A DNA stretch of 64,000 nucleotides from Labyrinthula sp. Ha (Eukaryota > Sar > Bigyra > Labyrinthulida > Labyrinthulaceae): assembly GCA_015227615.1 (NCBI GenBank), contig JAALGZ010000007.1, positions 1,860,001 to 1,924,000 on the forward strand. Reading direction: 5' to 3'. The position numbers and the translations under genes were made by a program. Below, piece by piece: positions 48,101 to 60,400 of this stretch. Every line of letters begins with the position of its first letter. The first letter of the stretch is position 1. The notes beneath the pieces were generated by a model. That model did no database searches. It had not been told where the DNA came from and saw nothing but the letters and a program-made list of their open reading frames with translations.

Positions 48101-49906
48101 AATCTTGAGTTAAGCCAACCACGATTTCCTACACAAAAACTAGAAATCCAATTCTAAGGTAGTACTAAAGATGTATTTAAACTTTGAATCCTCACAATAG
48201 AATACAAAATATATAAAATAGAGTTTTCAAGAGAGGAAACGGCTCCAGTCATACTAGCCCGGGATATGATTTTGTTTACAATATCCTTTAGGATTTTTCA
48301 TATTAACTTGTTACACAGAAATGCTGCTGTCGTTGAAAGCGGAAAAAATATTTCATTTATTGTTCCCGATTATAACCTTACACTATAACATAAATGTAGC
48401 GTAATTTAGATGAAAATTTAATTTTGTCATAAACTACATTTCGATTCTTATAGATGTTCTAGTCATTCATACTAAGATGTTACTCTTCTTAGTTTGGGTT
48501 GAAAACCAGTTAACTACAGCGATGTGAAATAAACTTTCAAAATAATTTGATGGCTTAGTAAGATAGTATGTAGCCACAGGCATACTTAAAAATTAACTGG
48601 CACGTACTATTGATGCACATTTTATTTAATTTAATAGATTGGTATCGTCCTTATTAAATCTACTACTATCAAAACTCGGTATCTTAGGTATTTGGCATCA
48701 TTTCTTTAAGTTTTCCCACTGCGACTTTTTTGTACACAGAAACAAACTAACTCATTTCAAAACCTTTGACGTAACTAGGACTCTATTTTATGTCAACCAT
48801 TGTGTATAAACTTATTCCTGCTCAGATCTTAGTTATTAATCTTTCTTATCTCTCGAATAAGACCCCTGGGATCATTCTTTTTATTGCACTTGTTCTGTTT
48901 GCCTTATTGAAGAAATGTAAAGCATTCAAAATTGTTTAATGATTTTTTATCATTTTAATTTTTATTAAGATGTTTTATTTGATTTAGCAATAACTCGGGG
49001 ACTCGAAGTAACACCGCATAAGTAGTTAGAATAGAATTATTATTAAATCTACTGTTTGATCATCTATTAAGCTGTTGTAGATAGAAAACTCTTCAAAACT
49101 CTTGGCTGAACGAAACTCTGTGCTGCTAAACGGGTCTCATCTAATGTCATGACAACAGAAATGTTTGTTCAATTTGCATAGAACCAGGTTTGTATTTAGC
49201 CCACAAGCAATGAAACCAATGATAAATAGTTGTTTATCTAAGTAAAGTTGGCAAGCCAATAATCCTAGTAATATATATATATACAGGAAATATAGTTCTA
49301 TTTTAAGCACACCAAGTACAACAACTAATCATATCCATGAAATAATATACGCGATCTTTTCCTGGAAAATATTCGTAAAACTATTTAGGATTGATCAGGG
49401 TAAGTCTGCCGCTAACACTGATTCTCTAGTTCAGCTGGTCATTGAAAACCAATATCTCAGTCCGAGCGCCACAGACCGCCGAGAAAAGGTATTAATGGGC
49501 GATTATGGACTTCTATTGTTGCTAGGGGCCTATAACTTTTTTCACATACCTGATCCGGTCATTTAGAAAGCATCAAAAAGTAGTTTTAAACCACAACTTC
49601 CGGCTATAATAAGTATTAGTTTGAAGACGCCTGGCGCCAAGATCACACACGAAGATTCTGTGAGACAAGATCAGACCCTATTTGCGCTAGTTAAGTAAAC
49701 GTACAAAGTTGAAAACGGTAAGTTCACAGAGAAATTATGCGAATTTAGACCTCCTTGCAGACATTACACAAGATCTATGACTACTTAGAGCAAAAAAATG
49801 TTATTATGGTCTAACGGAAAATTTTAAGGTACACTGAAACCAACAAACGATCGATAAACTAGAAGAATAACACGATAGAAAGCGTAGAAGAAAAATCAAA
49901 GGCATT
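45159..49906. other. 4.7-kb gene-free AT-rich stretch
   Basis: The promoter of the tetraspanin gene should lie in the first few hundred bases. A 92-codon open frame at 46958-47236 (plus) is listed separately as a weak candidate. Otherwise no gene, RNA or element core is seen. Confidence 0.45.
46958..47236 (+). CDS. hypothetical 92-residue open frame
   Basis: It runs from an ATG to TAG and its composition is less AT-biased than the DNA around it. It encodes a mixed soluble sequence with a basic middle and QIAERFQEQGEMVLVSELISF in an amphipathic pattern (shown as QIAERFQEQGEM). I recognise no family. It could be an exon of a gene with micro-introns, a transposon remnant, or chance. Confidence 0.18.
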   Translation: MSILVCFYVSKWGKSKRLSSVMYETLNSCSRYIINVTRKGNKDLNQVKQIAERFQEQGEMVLVSELISFKVASQKQLPTEITVKNSLFMQSS

Positions 49907-51050
49907 GTGGTGTCTAAAAGTGATGCAACATCCGATGTTCAAACAGGATCTATACTGAGCTTTCTGCAAAAGAAGAATCGAACCCTGAGCTTGTTAAGAA
50001 GTGAAAATTTTAAGCGAACAAAGAATGCAGATGACCTCGTTAGTGAGGACTCGAAGAGAATTTATATGAAGTGCACGGAATACATTTTAATGAACTAGAT
50101 CAAGCAAGAAGTGGATTTAGAACTATCTTTTTCATTCATCGGTGGTTGGACTTACCAAGGTTGCAGTTTTAATGGCGTTTATTTATACTTAGATAAGAAG
50201 AAGAAGATGACGTTTCACTTTCTTGGACTGCTTCTTTTAGAAAAAATCAGAGAGCAAATCGCATTGTTCCTTTTATGAAGGATTTGATGGAGAAGTTTGG
50301 TCTCAATGAGACCTTGCTGGTTGAAATTGTTGCCGATAATACAAACACGAACAAAAGAGTCTGGAAATATATTGAAACACAGTTTGTGAGATGTATTAGC
50401 CATCATGTGGCTCTAGGTGTTATAGCTTGTATCAAATCTAATGAAGAGTTAGCAGAATCTTTAGACAAGGTGCAGCTGCTCTTTCGCAAGGTCAAAAAGT
50501 CAAAGAAATTAACAGCAGCTCTTAGTGAGCTTACCAAGAAAGTAGCTATTCTTTCAAATGTAACGCGTTGGAGTGGAAAATTTCTTATGATGAAAAGGTA
50601 CCTTGAGATTTGGATGTTCTGTGCGCAGCTTGATGATGAAGTTGGTGCTCTTATTCTGGGAGAGGATGAAAGAAAAACTCTGGGAAAATATGTTTAGTTT
50701 CTCACTGTTTGCAACCGCTAGACAGCTGCTCTTCAAAATAGAAAGCTTAACCTTGGTCAAGGAAAATAGTTCTTGGAAACCTCTTGAGAGATGTCGATAA
50801 TAATGAATCTTTGTTGAAGTATTTAGAAGATAATGCAAATGTTTTGGCTGAGTTTGGTAGTTTTGAAACTGGGGTGTTTAAAATTTATTGGGAAGAAGAA
50901 GATAAACTTGATGAAGAAGAACTAGTAGCTTTGTCCAGGTTAGAAACAGATCCTTCTGAAGAAAGAGCCAATACTCCACCCAATGATTCTGTGCTTGCAA
51001 AGCTCGCTGCTCATACTAAAGAAAACACAAGGAAAATTAGTTAAGCAAAT
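49907..51050 (+). mobile_element. decayed hAT-like DNA transposon
   Basis: The best-preserved part is 50275-50697, whose translation carries the hAT order: VADNTNTNKRVWKYI, then CISHHVALGVIACIK (the family's C..H...L block), a helical spacer, and NVTRWSGKFLMMKRYLEI (the family's D.TRW.S...M..R block). The coding sequence is then spread over at least three frames, with stretches at 50690-50800 and 50784-51044 (an acidic EEEDKLDEEEL region). A flanking frame at 49907-50098 may be the N-terminal part. No terminal inverted repeats or target duplication could be identified, so the true ends are not known. It cannot encode a working transposase. Confidence 0.65.
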
Positions 51051-54000
51051 GTAAAGCCGATTCATGTGACTTTATGCAGTGTAGACATATTGTTTAGCCT
51101 ATTCAAGTTTATTTTTACTGACAAGAGAAATAGAATGATACCTGCTTCTTTAAACAGACTTACTTCTTTCAAGATGAATCACCATAAATTGATGGATCGC
51201 AGTGTTCATTTTGCCATGAAAAAACCAGTTCTGGCTTTCGATGATGGCGAATAATATAAACATACGAAAGATATTAATTAAGACGGAGAATTGAAAGAAG
51301 AGTTACTTGAGGGAATTTGTTCCTATGACAAGGATGTTTACAGCGGTACAGAAGTTTGAGCTTTAAGGACCTTAAACAAACTTTTTTTCTCCATATAAAT
51401 CAGTATCACAGTATAGAAGTTTAGCCATGAATTAATATTACTTTCAACATGTTTAACTCTCGAGAATAAGGTGAAGCTTAGACAAAGATATTTGACCAGA
51501 AAACAACTCTATTTTAGACACTTTTCGGGAAACCCTGGGAAAGTTTGGAGTTTGCCACTATTGCCAGCCTCGTGATAATTTTTTCACGTTTTATCGTCCC
51601 CAAAGCAGTTCCTCCACTATGTGGATACGGCAAGATGACAAGAACCCACTTGAGTACCACTTTTCTCACCAGATTATAGTTCAAATAAACTAAATAGATA
51701 GCTCCAATTTTTATGAGGTGTTAATTGGGAAAAGTTTTCAATTATTGAGAATAATGATAATATTCTCTCTATCTACACTGACATATGTCTATATATCCTA
51801 CGAATATACTAAATCTCTCAAGCATTTGGGGTAACAACTCATCGGCCTCTGCCTCTATGTACGAATATGTATAACTTAGAATCAAGTAAACAGTCTACTA
51901 AAATTGATGCGCAAGAAAACTAAGCTTTCAACGCATTTTTTGTTGGCTTCCACTAATTCTGCAACCATTTATTCTATTGGGTGACCGACCTTATATATTC
52001 TGATGCTGGCGTTACCGGAGATAACTATAATGATATCAGATGCCGGGATTGCTTGTATATTAAGTAAAGAAGTGGTAGTGTGGGATATTTTCTTAATTAT
52101 CCATGACCATTTCTTTAGTTTAGCTTGTCGCTGTTATTGTTTACATTATGCAATTTTATTGACCAGTAATTCATTATTGTTTTTTTATATGTTTCGTGGA
52201 CCTTGTTTCCGTTCAAAGAACGTTTTTTGATGAAAGTTATGTTAAAAATGTATATATTTTTGAGGGAAGTTATTGTGAGATTAAATTACAGAGAAGAAAA
52301 CCAAAGAGTCATGCCACTCTATATGTTTTTTATGCTTCTTTTCATACAGTGTTATTTTTTATTTTATTTTTTTGTTGTGATTCTGGTGTGTTCTAAGTAT
52401 TTGTTTCTGTGTTTTAGTACATCCTTCTCACTGCAGGGTTTGTTTGTCGCCACCTGATATTCCGTATATTTTGATTTCCTTAAGTATTTTCGGTGATACC
52501 CGTGCCATCAAGTATCAGCTGTATAATTCTTCACTACAGTTATATAAAGTCGATTTAAAATATTTAAATAAGCAAAAAAACTTCTTATACTCACTTTCAA
52601 TTATCGAGACTAGTTAAACAGAATTATTATTTTGTTGTTACTACTCGTTTTAGTTCAAATACATTATTGAATAATATTTAGCTTTCTCAACAGAATTAAT
52701 TTTTTGAATATTAAGAACATATAGTATAGGACTTAAAAACTGTTTGTTAGCATAATCCCTTCATGCTTATTAAGTACTTGTGTACGAGCTTGATACTACA
52801 ATTGAACATCACCTCTGTGATAGAAGGTCATATTTTGATAACTGAATCAGAATAGTTTTTTCTGAAGAGCTTTCGTTTTTCGTAAGAAAATATTTAAATT
52901 CTCTTCCATAATACTTCAACTTTTAACTTTTGGTCCTATTTTTTCCATTTGTTTTGTTGCATTATACCTTCCCGGTTCTTATTTTGATATAACCAACATT
53001 AAACCTGATCAAACTTAAAAACTTGGGCGGATTAATTTCTTCTTCCTTGTTTTAAGTTATTTTAGTGGAGTAATTGGGTATCTTTTAATGTATAATGGAA
53101 AAATTACTGTACCTGAAATTCTACTGATATGTCGCGCAAACTATATAGTTTTCCCTATAATTTTGCTCAAGACTTTAGGGTAGCTGTGTTTTCTTCCATA
53201 TAAAATCGAAAATCTCTTGATTATATAAACTCGAGGCAAAGTATATTCTGTTGGTGACAATAAAATATACCTCGATATATTAATGGATCTAATTTAATGA
53301 ATAAAAACTGTAGTATCCTTCTTAGCTTTTGAAATTGTTTTACAATTATGTCTCAGGAGTTTTTTCTAGTGTTCGGTAAGTGATAATTTAGGAGAACTTG
53401 TAGAATACTTTAATCTCTCTGAATAGCTGCGAAGTCCCTATACACTTATGAGTTTGTGTGATATTTATACAACCCATATGCACCGGTAGGAACAGATCAC
53501 AAAATTTATCTTCTATATTTTCTTATGTCCATTAGATTGCGATTATTTATATTTGCTTATGCATTAAAAAAATAGCAATATAGATGGTAGATATAAATAT
53601 TATGATTTCTGTACTACTTCAGAGTCGGTCACTTTGTTTTACCGCCATTGATTATACAAAAAATTTCTTTCAATTAAAATTTGACACCATAGACGAAGTC
53701 AAACCTGAAGCAGTTTGAATATGTTTCTAAATAAAAGATCTTATATCTAGACGGTAAGTATTCTCAAAAACTCGAAGTCTACGGAGACAAACTTTTGAAC
53801 TAGACATAAGTATAGAAACATTTATTCATCTAGGAATATTATTATTGAGCTTAGTTTAATCAAAGTGATATCACCAAAGTTGAGAGTACTTCTGGTAAGT
53901 AGTTTGATTTTTACCAAAACTTTGAGTCTATTAAGCACATCTGTTCGACCAGTCAATAATTCTACAAATGAACTTATTTTTCTTATATTGTCAATTGAGT

Positions 54001-57000
54001 CTCATTAGAAAACCTGATACATTAATAAATAAGAGTACCTTAGTGTAGTTGAGAACTATAAAACCGCACCTGTATCCCTATGGTAACTAATTTAAATTAA
54101 AGTGGATTATGTAGGTATATATATATACAGTTAAAGAAGCAGAGAAACCTATTCAATATTTATGTATTTAATTTATATTATAGGTAGAGGTAGGTTACAC
54201 ATTATTTATTAAATAAACTGTAATTAGAGTAAACGGTGGTTTGTAACAAATTCATTACTTGATGAGTTTAAAGATTACACCTATTGATCTAGATTGTTCA
54301 ATGGAGGTTCAATGAGATCAAGAAATCAATAAGTTTACTTAGTAGAATGGTCATGACATCTAATTTCTATAGATCAAAATATACAGATTTTGTAGCGAAT
54401 AGAGAGTTTAGACATTAAAAGAATCCAATGAAATGATAGATTTGGTTATTCCTGTTGAAAGTATGAATATTTCTTTCTAGCTCTTAAATAGTGCTTCATG
54501 AAAAATATCTGTTCTAGAGTTTTACACATAGTAAAACTAACTAAGAAATTTCTTGAAAATATTCATAAACTAGTTTTTTTAGAAAAGTACAGTAGAATAC
54601 CATCAATTTTCCCATAATACAGAATCATTTTGATGTGAGTAAGATGCAACAGAACTGCCCTGTGAAATGCAAATTTTTAGCTAATATCTCTTTAAGACAT
54701 GGAAAAATGTTGTACTTCAAGTTCTTAGGATTTTTTTCTGAGCAACGAAAAAAATAGGAGAAACTCCCTGAATATGCTTCGACAGAAGTGATAGCGCCTC
54801 TTATATCTACCCTTGTCGTAGAAGTAAAATATTATTAACAACTAGGTATATTATTTAGTTAAACATCAAAATAATTAGAATACCTTAAAATTCTTCATAT
54901 TAATATAAGATTAAAGGATATGGGAATAAGAGACACAGAATTGAGAAAATAGACGAGGTAAATATTGCTGATAAGGTGAATATCTGAGAACATGGAAATC
55001 CTCTAGAGAATATCTGCACTCTACTCTCCAATTAAATTCAACGTTAAATCAGTATTAGATGTTATCTCTATGGGTTTTTAATTATGAGTTTGTAAAGGCT
55101 ATAATACAAAATGTCAATTTATCTTAGGATTACTTATTCTTATTAAGTTTAATCATCAATATGGGCCAAGAAAGTACTCTTAGTGGGTTTTTTAATCCAA
55201 AAATAAATTTCATGGTTATATTTCAGCTACTATCACTTTTTAAGTCGAAGTTGTAGTATAAAGTTAGAAACTTTACCCTTAGGGGGCGAATCACTTATTT
55301 CTTGGGAGCCCCGTAGAGCGTGTGTTCTAAGAATTTGAATGAAGATATTATACATCGCCACGCTTGCTATAGAGAACGAGTTAAGATAGCTGTGGTTGTT
55401 TTCTTCTCTTAAGTATCTCTTAGTAAACATTTACGAAAATAGGGCACATGCTGTATGGCAAGATTTCACGCCTGATATGAGACTTATCATTACCCCATGT
55501 TTTGGTAGTTGCAAATATTCTTTCCCTTCATACGTTAATTTTATGGGATTTTTTTGTTTTCTTTCTGCATTCTATTTTGGAACAGATTAGTAGCTGTGAA
55601 GGTAGAGGGAAAGACTGGTAACGTCATAATGGAGTGAAGCGCTCCGCGGTTGTAAATCTGCTGCGTTTTTATTTAGTATTTCGTTATTGTCAAGTCAGGT
55701 ATAAGAAGATACAACTTAATTCATCAAGAACTACCACTTATTAGACCAAAACATTAGGAAAGTGTCGAAAGATGTAAGAATCTCATATAAAATGAGTATC
55801 AACTATTCTATCAATTGTGATAAAGTTAAGTCGCCCTAAAAAAGTGGAACACTTACTTGGAAAAATGTTCTTACTCGTATGTTAAGTCAAGTTAAACTAA
55901 ATGCGTGAAATTGCGCAATTCCGGATACGTTTTATGGTTCTCTCAATTTATTTTCCATTTAAGGTTAATTGTGCAAAATGTCATCCCAGAAGTTCCTTGG
56001 ATGATCTAAAATTTTATCCAGTTGATATATATTGATGTACAATAGTTATCTGCCACGTAGAGAAAAGTATCCAGGTAGCCTTTACACACTTTTCCCTAAA
56101 ATTGGAGTAAATATACAAGACAACTAGAAATATGTCTCTGCAGTTGTACAAAATATCTTGCGCAACTTGCAAGAAGAATCCATTTACAGGATCGACCTTT
56201 ATTCCACAAGTGTAAGATACACACGGAATCTGATTCGCTGAGTGCAATAAAAAAATGGCAATATGGTCCACTAATTTTTTTGACGGCACTTCGCTGCAAT
56301 CAGTGATGTGCAGAATTCTGTTTTCCATAGGGAAAATGTAGAGGGGCATAAGAACAAACTGAAGGGTGCTACAAGGTACCAAGTAAACAGTAATAGTTAA
56401 AAAGCTAATGTTAAAATGTCTTCTTCTGCTTATTTTATGGCATTAAATCAACTTCTTTTTTAATTGGCCTTTATGATTGAAGTTTGGGTTGGTGTACGCC
56501 TTTAAAACTGGTCCCATGACTCTGCTCTCGCTCCCACTCAGCCCTTGATGAAAATGAGAATGGATTTAACTGTTCTTCCCTATCTTGAACACCGATACGT
56601 CCAACTATTTGTAAAACTTGTTATGAAAATGTTTGACGTAACGTAATTAGAGTCTTGAGATCATTAATTTTGAAAAATTTAACTGAGAAGATTTAGGTGT
56701 GTGTTGTAAAAAAGTTTTAAACTTAAGCGTTTTAAACTTAACAAAAAGCATTTTAGTGATATATGAAAAACTTGTTCCTGTATTTCTTATTCTTTCCAAA
56801 TATAAGTCCTTTTTTTTGCCAAATTTAAATAGTTTGGTTTTTCTTCTTTTCCTTAAAATGTACAGAGTTTTTTTCCTTAAATCTGAATCCTTGTTGAGGT
56901 TTACCGAATGTAAATTCTAGAACATTTTTATTTAAATATAAATCCTACATGAGCTCTTCTTTTCAATACACAATTCTTGAACATAAACTTAAAAAAATGT

Positions 57001-57230
57001 TAACCTCTGAAGCTATATCACCCAACACAGCACAGAGCCTTTCATGTTCCCCGCATCTTTATAAATACCCCCCCCGTCTGGAGGCATAAACCTTGCCAAA
57101 GAGTCCATCAACATTCTTTTTGTGCTGGATTTCAGACGTCTTGGTTTGACATTTTGGGCAATTGGAAGCTTGTTCAATTGAATGCTGTGTGTATATTACA
57201 TGTAGGGTTTCTTATCGTAGCCGTATTCAC
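51051..57230. other. 6.2-kb gene-free stretch with one repeat copy
   Basis: AT-rich DNA, with the second copy of the dispersed repeat at 56329-56800 and a tract of eight cytosines near 57070. Open frames at 52003-52457 and 56014-56382 are unlike any family I know. No RNA gene or further transposon core is recognised. Confidence 0.45.
56329..56800 (+). repeat. dispersed repeat, copy 2
   Basis: It aligns in the same orientation with 4191-4680 at roughly three quarters identity, with small gaps. The left edge (AGGGAAAATGTAGAGGGG) is well defined and the right edge fades around 56800. It lies about 640 bp before the dynein start codon. Confidence 0.7.
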
Positions 57231-57235
57231 GATAG

Positions 57236-57402
57236 CTAACGGAATTTGCCCTTAATTTTGGTATTGGTTTATAACGTTAAGCCAAATTTGGATACTTAAA
57301 GTTCCGGTAGTTAACGGTAAGATCGGTAAGAAACACTGCTTTCATGTGTGGCAAAGAATCTAAATCAAGTTATCTACAAAAAGAACCAAGAATGCAACCG
57401 TT
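57236..57402 (+). promoter_or_regulatory. AACGTT/AACGG motifs upstream of the dynein gene
   Basis: CTAACGGAA (57236), ATAACGTTAA (57271), TTAACGGTAA (57311) and CAACCGTTAA (57395) lie in the 200 bp before the ATG at 57436. They resemble the clusters before the SIL1-like and SAM/RS genes, but with more AACGG half-sites. Confidence 0.4.
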
Positions 57403-57435
57403 AAACACTTGAACAAGGAAACAAAATTAAAAAAA

Positions 57436-60400
57436 ATGGAGGTTTTGAATATATTAAATGAGTTGATGAAACGAGAAAGGATTTCGAACATGGAGTTTGT
57501 CTTGCCAGTAGGTCTTGTAAAGAAAGAAACTGGAGGTTACTTGGTCAGGTCCAGGCTTCTGCCTTTGTACCTTTTCGACGACACATCGTTTGAGAGTAGG
57601 TTTGGTGAGAAATTTCTTTACAGCGACAAAAAGAGTAAATCTGAAGAAGGGCTGGTCAATATTGGGAAGGGATGGAATCCCTGTTCAGTACTTGATTTCA
57701 ACTTTGAAACCAGAAAAATTGTTGTCCTGTTAGCTGACAAGAAGATCTCTCTTCCAAGAATCAATGTTTTTTTTATAAAGGAATCTCCAAAGGGATTTAT
57801 TTGGAGAGTGCGAAGATGCCTTCTTCTTCGTAAACAAGCTCTTACACACTTGTATCGTTGCTGCTTCTTGAACAGCATGCCCGCAGACAAGTCACCCATA
57901 AGAGCATCTACTGAACGTATACTGCAACTAGCCATAACTACTTCGACTAAAAAGTACTGTAAGGTTGTAAACAAGGTCAAACTAAATCGGGAAATTAGAC
58001 AGCTTCTTGGTCGGTTCGAGAACTATCTAAAGTTCGAGCTCTTGGGCAAAAAATATTATCAAGCCAAGAAAGAAAACGTAAAAAAATTGTCATCCGATTT
58101 ATTAACGTTTGAAATTTATGCTAGACCAATTATTCGCATATACAGGGAGAACTCGCGAATTCCCAATTTTTTTCAGGGGGAGGAAAGGACTCACTTGAAT
58201 GCCAATTATCATAACTTTGGTCAAGTTTGGACGACCTACGGAAGCAGTATTCTTTTCAACGAGCAGAAAAGATCATTTATGTTTAAAAGCTTGTTGACTC
58301 AATCTGCGGTGATTCTTTCTCAACAAAAAGTGAAAGAACATTGTAATAATATGTTGCAGTGGGAGTTGTTTAATTTGAATATCACTGAGGCTTTGCGTCC
58401 AAACGAATTCGGTGCGCTCCAAGATAACGTGTTGCAAGTAATTAATCGACAGATGAAGGAGAAGTGGATTTCGGAAATCCGGAATGGGATAAAACAAGAT
58501 TTCCGGGACGTAGGAAAAGGTTGGTACTCTATAAAAGAAAGTTCACTGGAGGTGTACTCGTTTAGTAAATTAAAACGGTTTTTCCATGTAGTAAATTTGC
58601 AGATGCAAACCAGCTTGCAAAATTTCCTATTAACGAACATTAACAACTATGAGAAATTCTTGAGGCAAAGCTGTGAACAGAATAAAGACGTCTTTATAGT
58701 AGAATTGTTAGTAGAAGAGAGAGTTATTGATGAGACGGTTGAATCTGACTTCAGATTAAAAGAAGCATTTGAGCTGACTGAGGGTGTGTACAGATACTTC
58801 AACTATAACCCTAGATTGAAGGTTATTCAAAAGGTTATTTTGCAGTCTTTGAATAATGCAATTAATAGTCTGCAAGACCTCCCTCAAGTTGAAAAGCAGG
58901 TTATGAATCTCCTATTTTGGGCAACTGAACCAAAGATTCGCTGTATTTCAAGGAGGGAACAACTATTACAAAAGTTTCTTGCTGACATAGAAGAAGACAT
59001 ATACACTAATTTGCTAACTGTTAGAAGATATTTGAAAAAGTTTGTTCCTTATGAAAAGTTTATCAACAAGAGTGTTGGCCTTCAAGTGGAGCAGTACGAA
59101 GTGGAGCACAGTTTGGAAGTAGAGGAGAATGATGAGGATAATATATCGAAGGATATACTAGAAAAGGTTGAGCCTCTTGACCCTTTTGGGTGCTATAACT
59201 CAATCTTGTTTCATCTGCAAGAAGCAAGGGAGATAGATCAGAGTATACCAACCGAAGTTGTACTTAGTTGTGTCCGAGCTTCTTGCACTCGAGTTAAGAA
59301 ATATCTTTGTCAGAAACATCTCGACATTGCATTTGCTCTCGAAACTCTGTTGAAGAAGCAAATCTTCAATCGAAATACTCTTTTGCTGGAGGAGTTTCAG
59401 TATATTGAAACTCAGCTTGGGCAAAGGGTACAAAATGTAGAGGAGGTTACAGCCCTTGACGAATATATATCTCAGCTTCCAGGTAGGCTGAGTTCTCTAG
59501 CAAAAGACATCTCTGGTTTGCAGGATACTTTTGATGTCTTAACTAAACTCAAGCATGAGTTTAGTGCACTTGAATCTGAGGAACGTTTCGCAGTTTTGTT
59601 TTTCCCTGGTAAGTTAAGGAAACTAATACGTGAAGTTATGGAGAACAATATGGAATTAAGAAAATCGTTTCTTGATGACCAGATCAGGGAGCAGCAATCG
59701 TTTAAGAAAAAGGTACTCTCGGTGTCCAAAGATGTTGAGGAAATTAGTAGTATTGTGAGTCTAGAGAAGCTATTTTCTGCAAGACCAAAGTGTGTGAAGT
59801 TGCGAAAAAGGATGCAAGATCTTATTGATTCCGCAAGGAGATTTAATTCCAGGGAAAGTTTGTTCGAGTTACCTCTTACTAACTATGATGAAGTCTCTGA
59901 TTTGAATAAGGAGTTTGAAACATATGAAGCATTTTGGAATACAACTCATTATTGGAGAGAAAACATCGAGCACTGGAGGTATACACCATTCAGGGATCTG
60001 GCTGCTTCCTTACTAGAAGAAAAGGTAGAGCAATATTTCAAAGAAATTATTCGCGTTGGGAAAATATTTTCTAAGAACGGAGAGACAGACCTTGAAGAAG
60101 CTTCATCAATTGTTAAAGCCGAAATTGATGACTTCAGACCACTAGTCCCTATTGTGTCTGCACTAAGGCAACCGGGGCTTCAGCAAAGGCATTGGGAGCA
60201 GTTAAATGATCTTCTAAGTTTAGACAAAGCACTAAACCCTCATGACGAGAGTTTTACACTTAGCGAGTTAATGGGAGAACGGTTTGATTTATTAGAGGAT
60301 AACCCGATAAGCGTTAAACGTAGAGAGGATATTTGCATGGTTGGAGAAATTGCTCAGAAGGAACACAGTTTGGAGCTTGGCTTAGATGCCATGAAGGCAG

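Noticed and set aside
54115-54130. Short TA microsatellites here and near 24290 and 49275
   Set aside because: Ordinary in AT-rich DNA.
56014-56382. 122-codon minus-strand frame overlapping the edge of repeat copy 2
   Set aside because: It starts at a non-ATG codon, has no family resemblance and is not conserved in copy 1.
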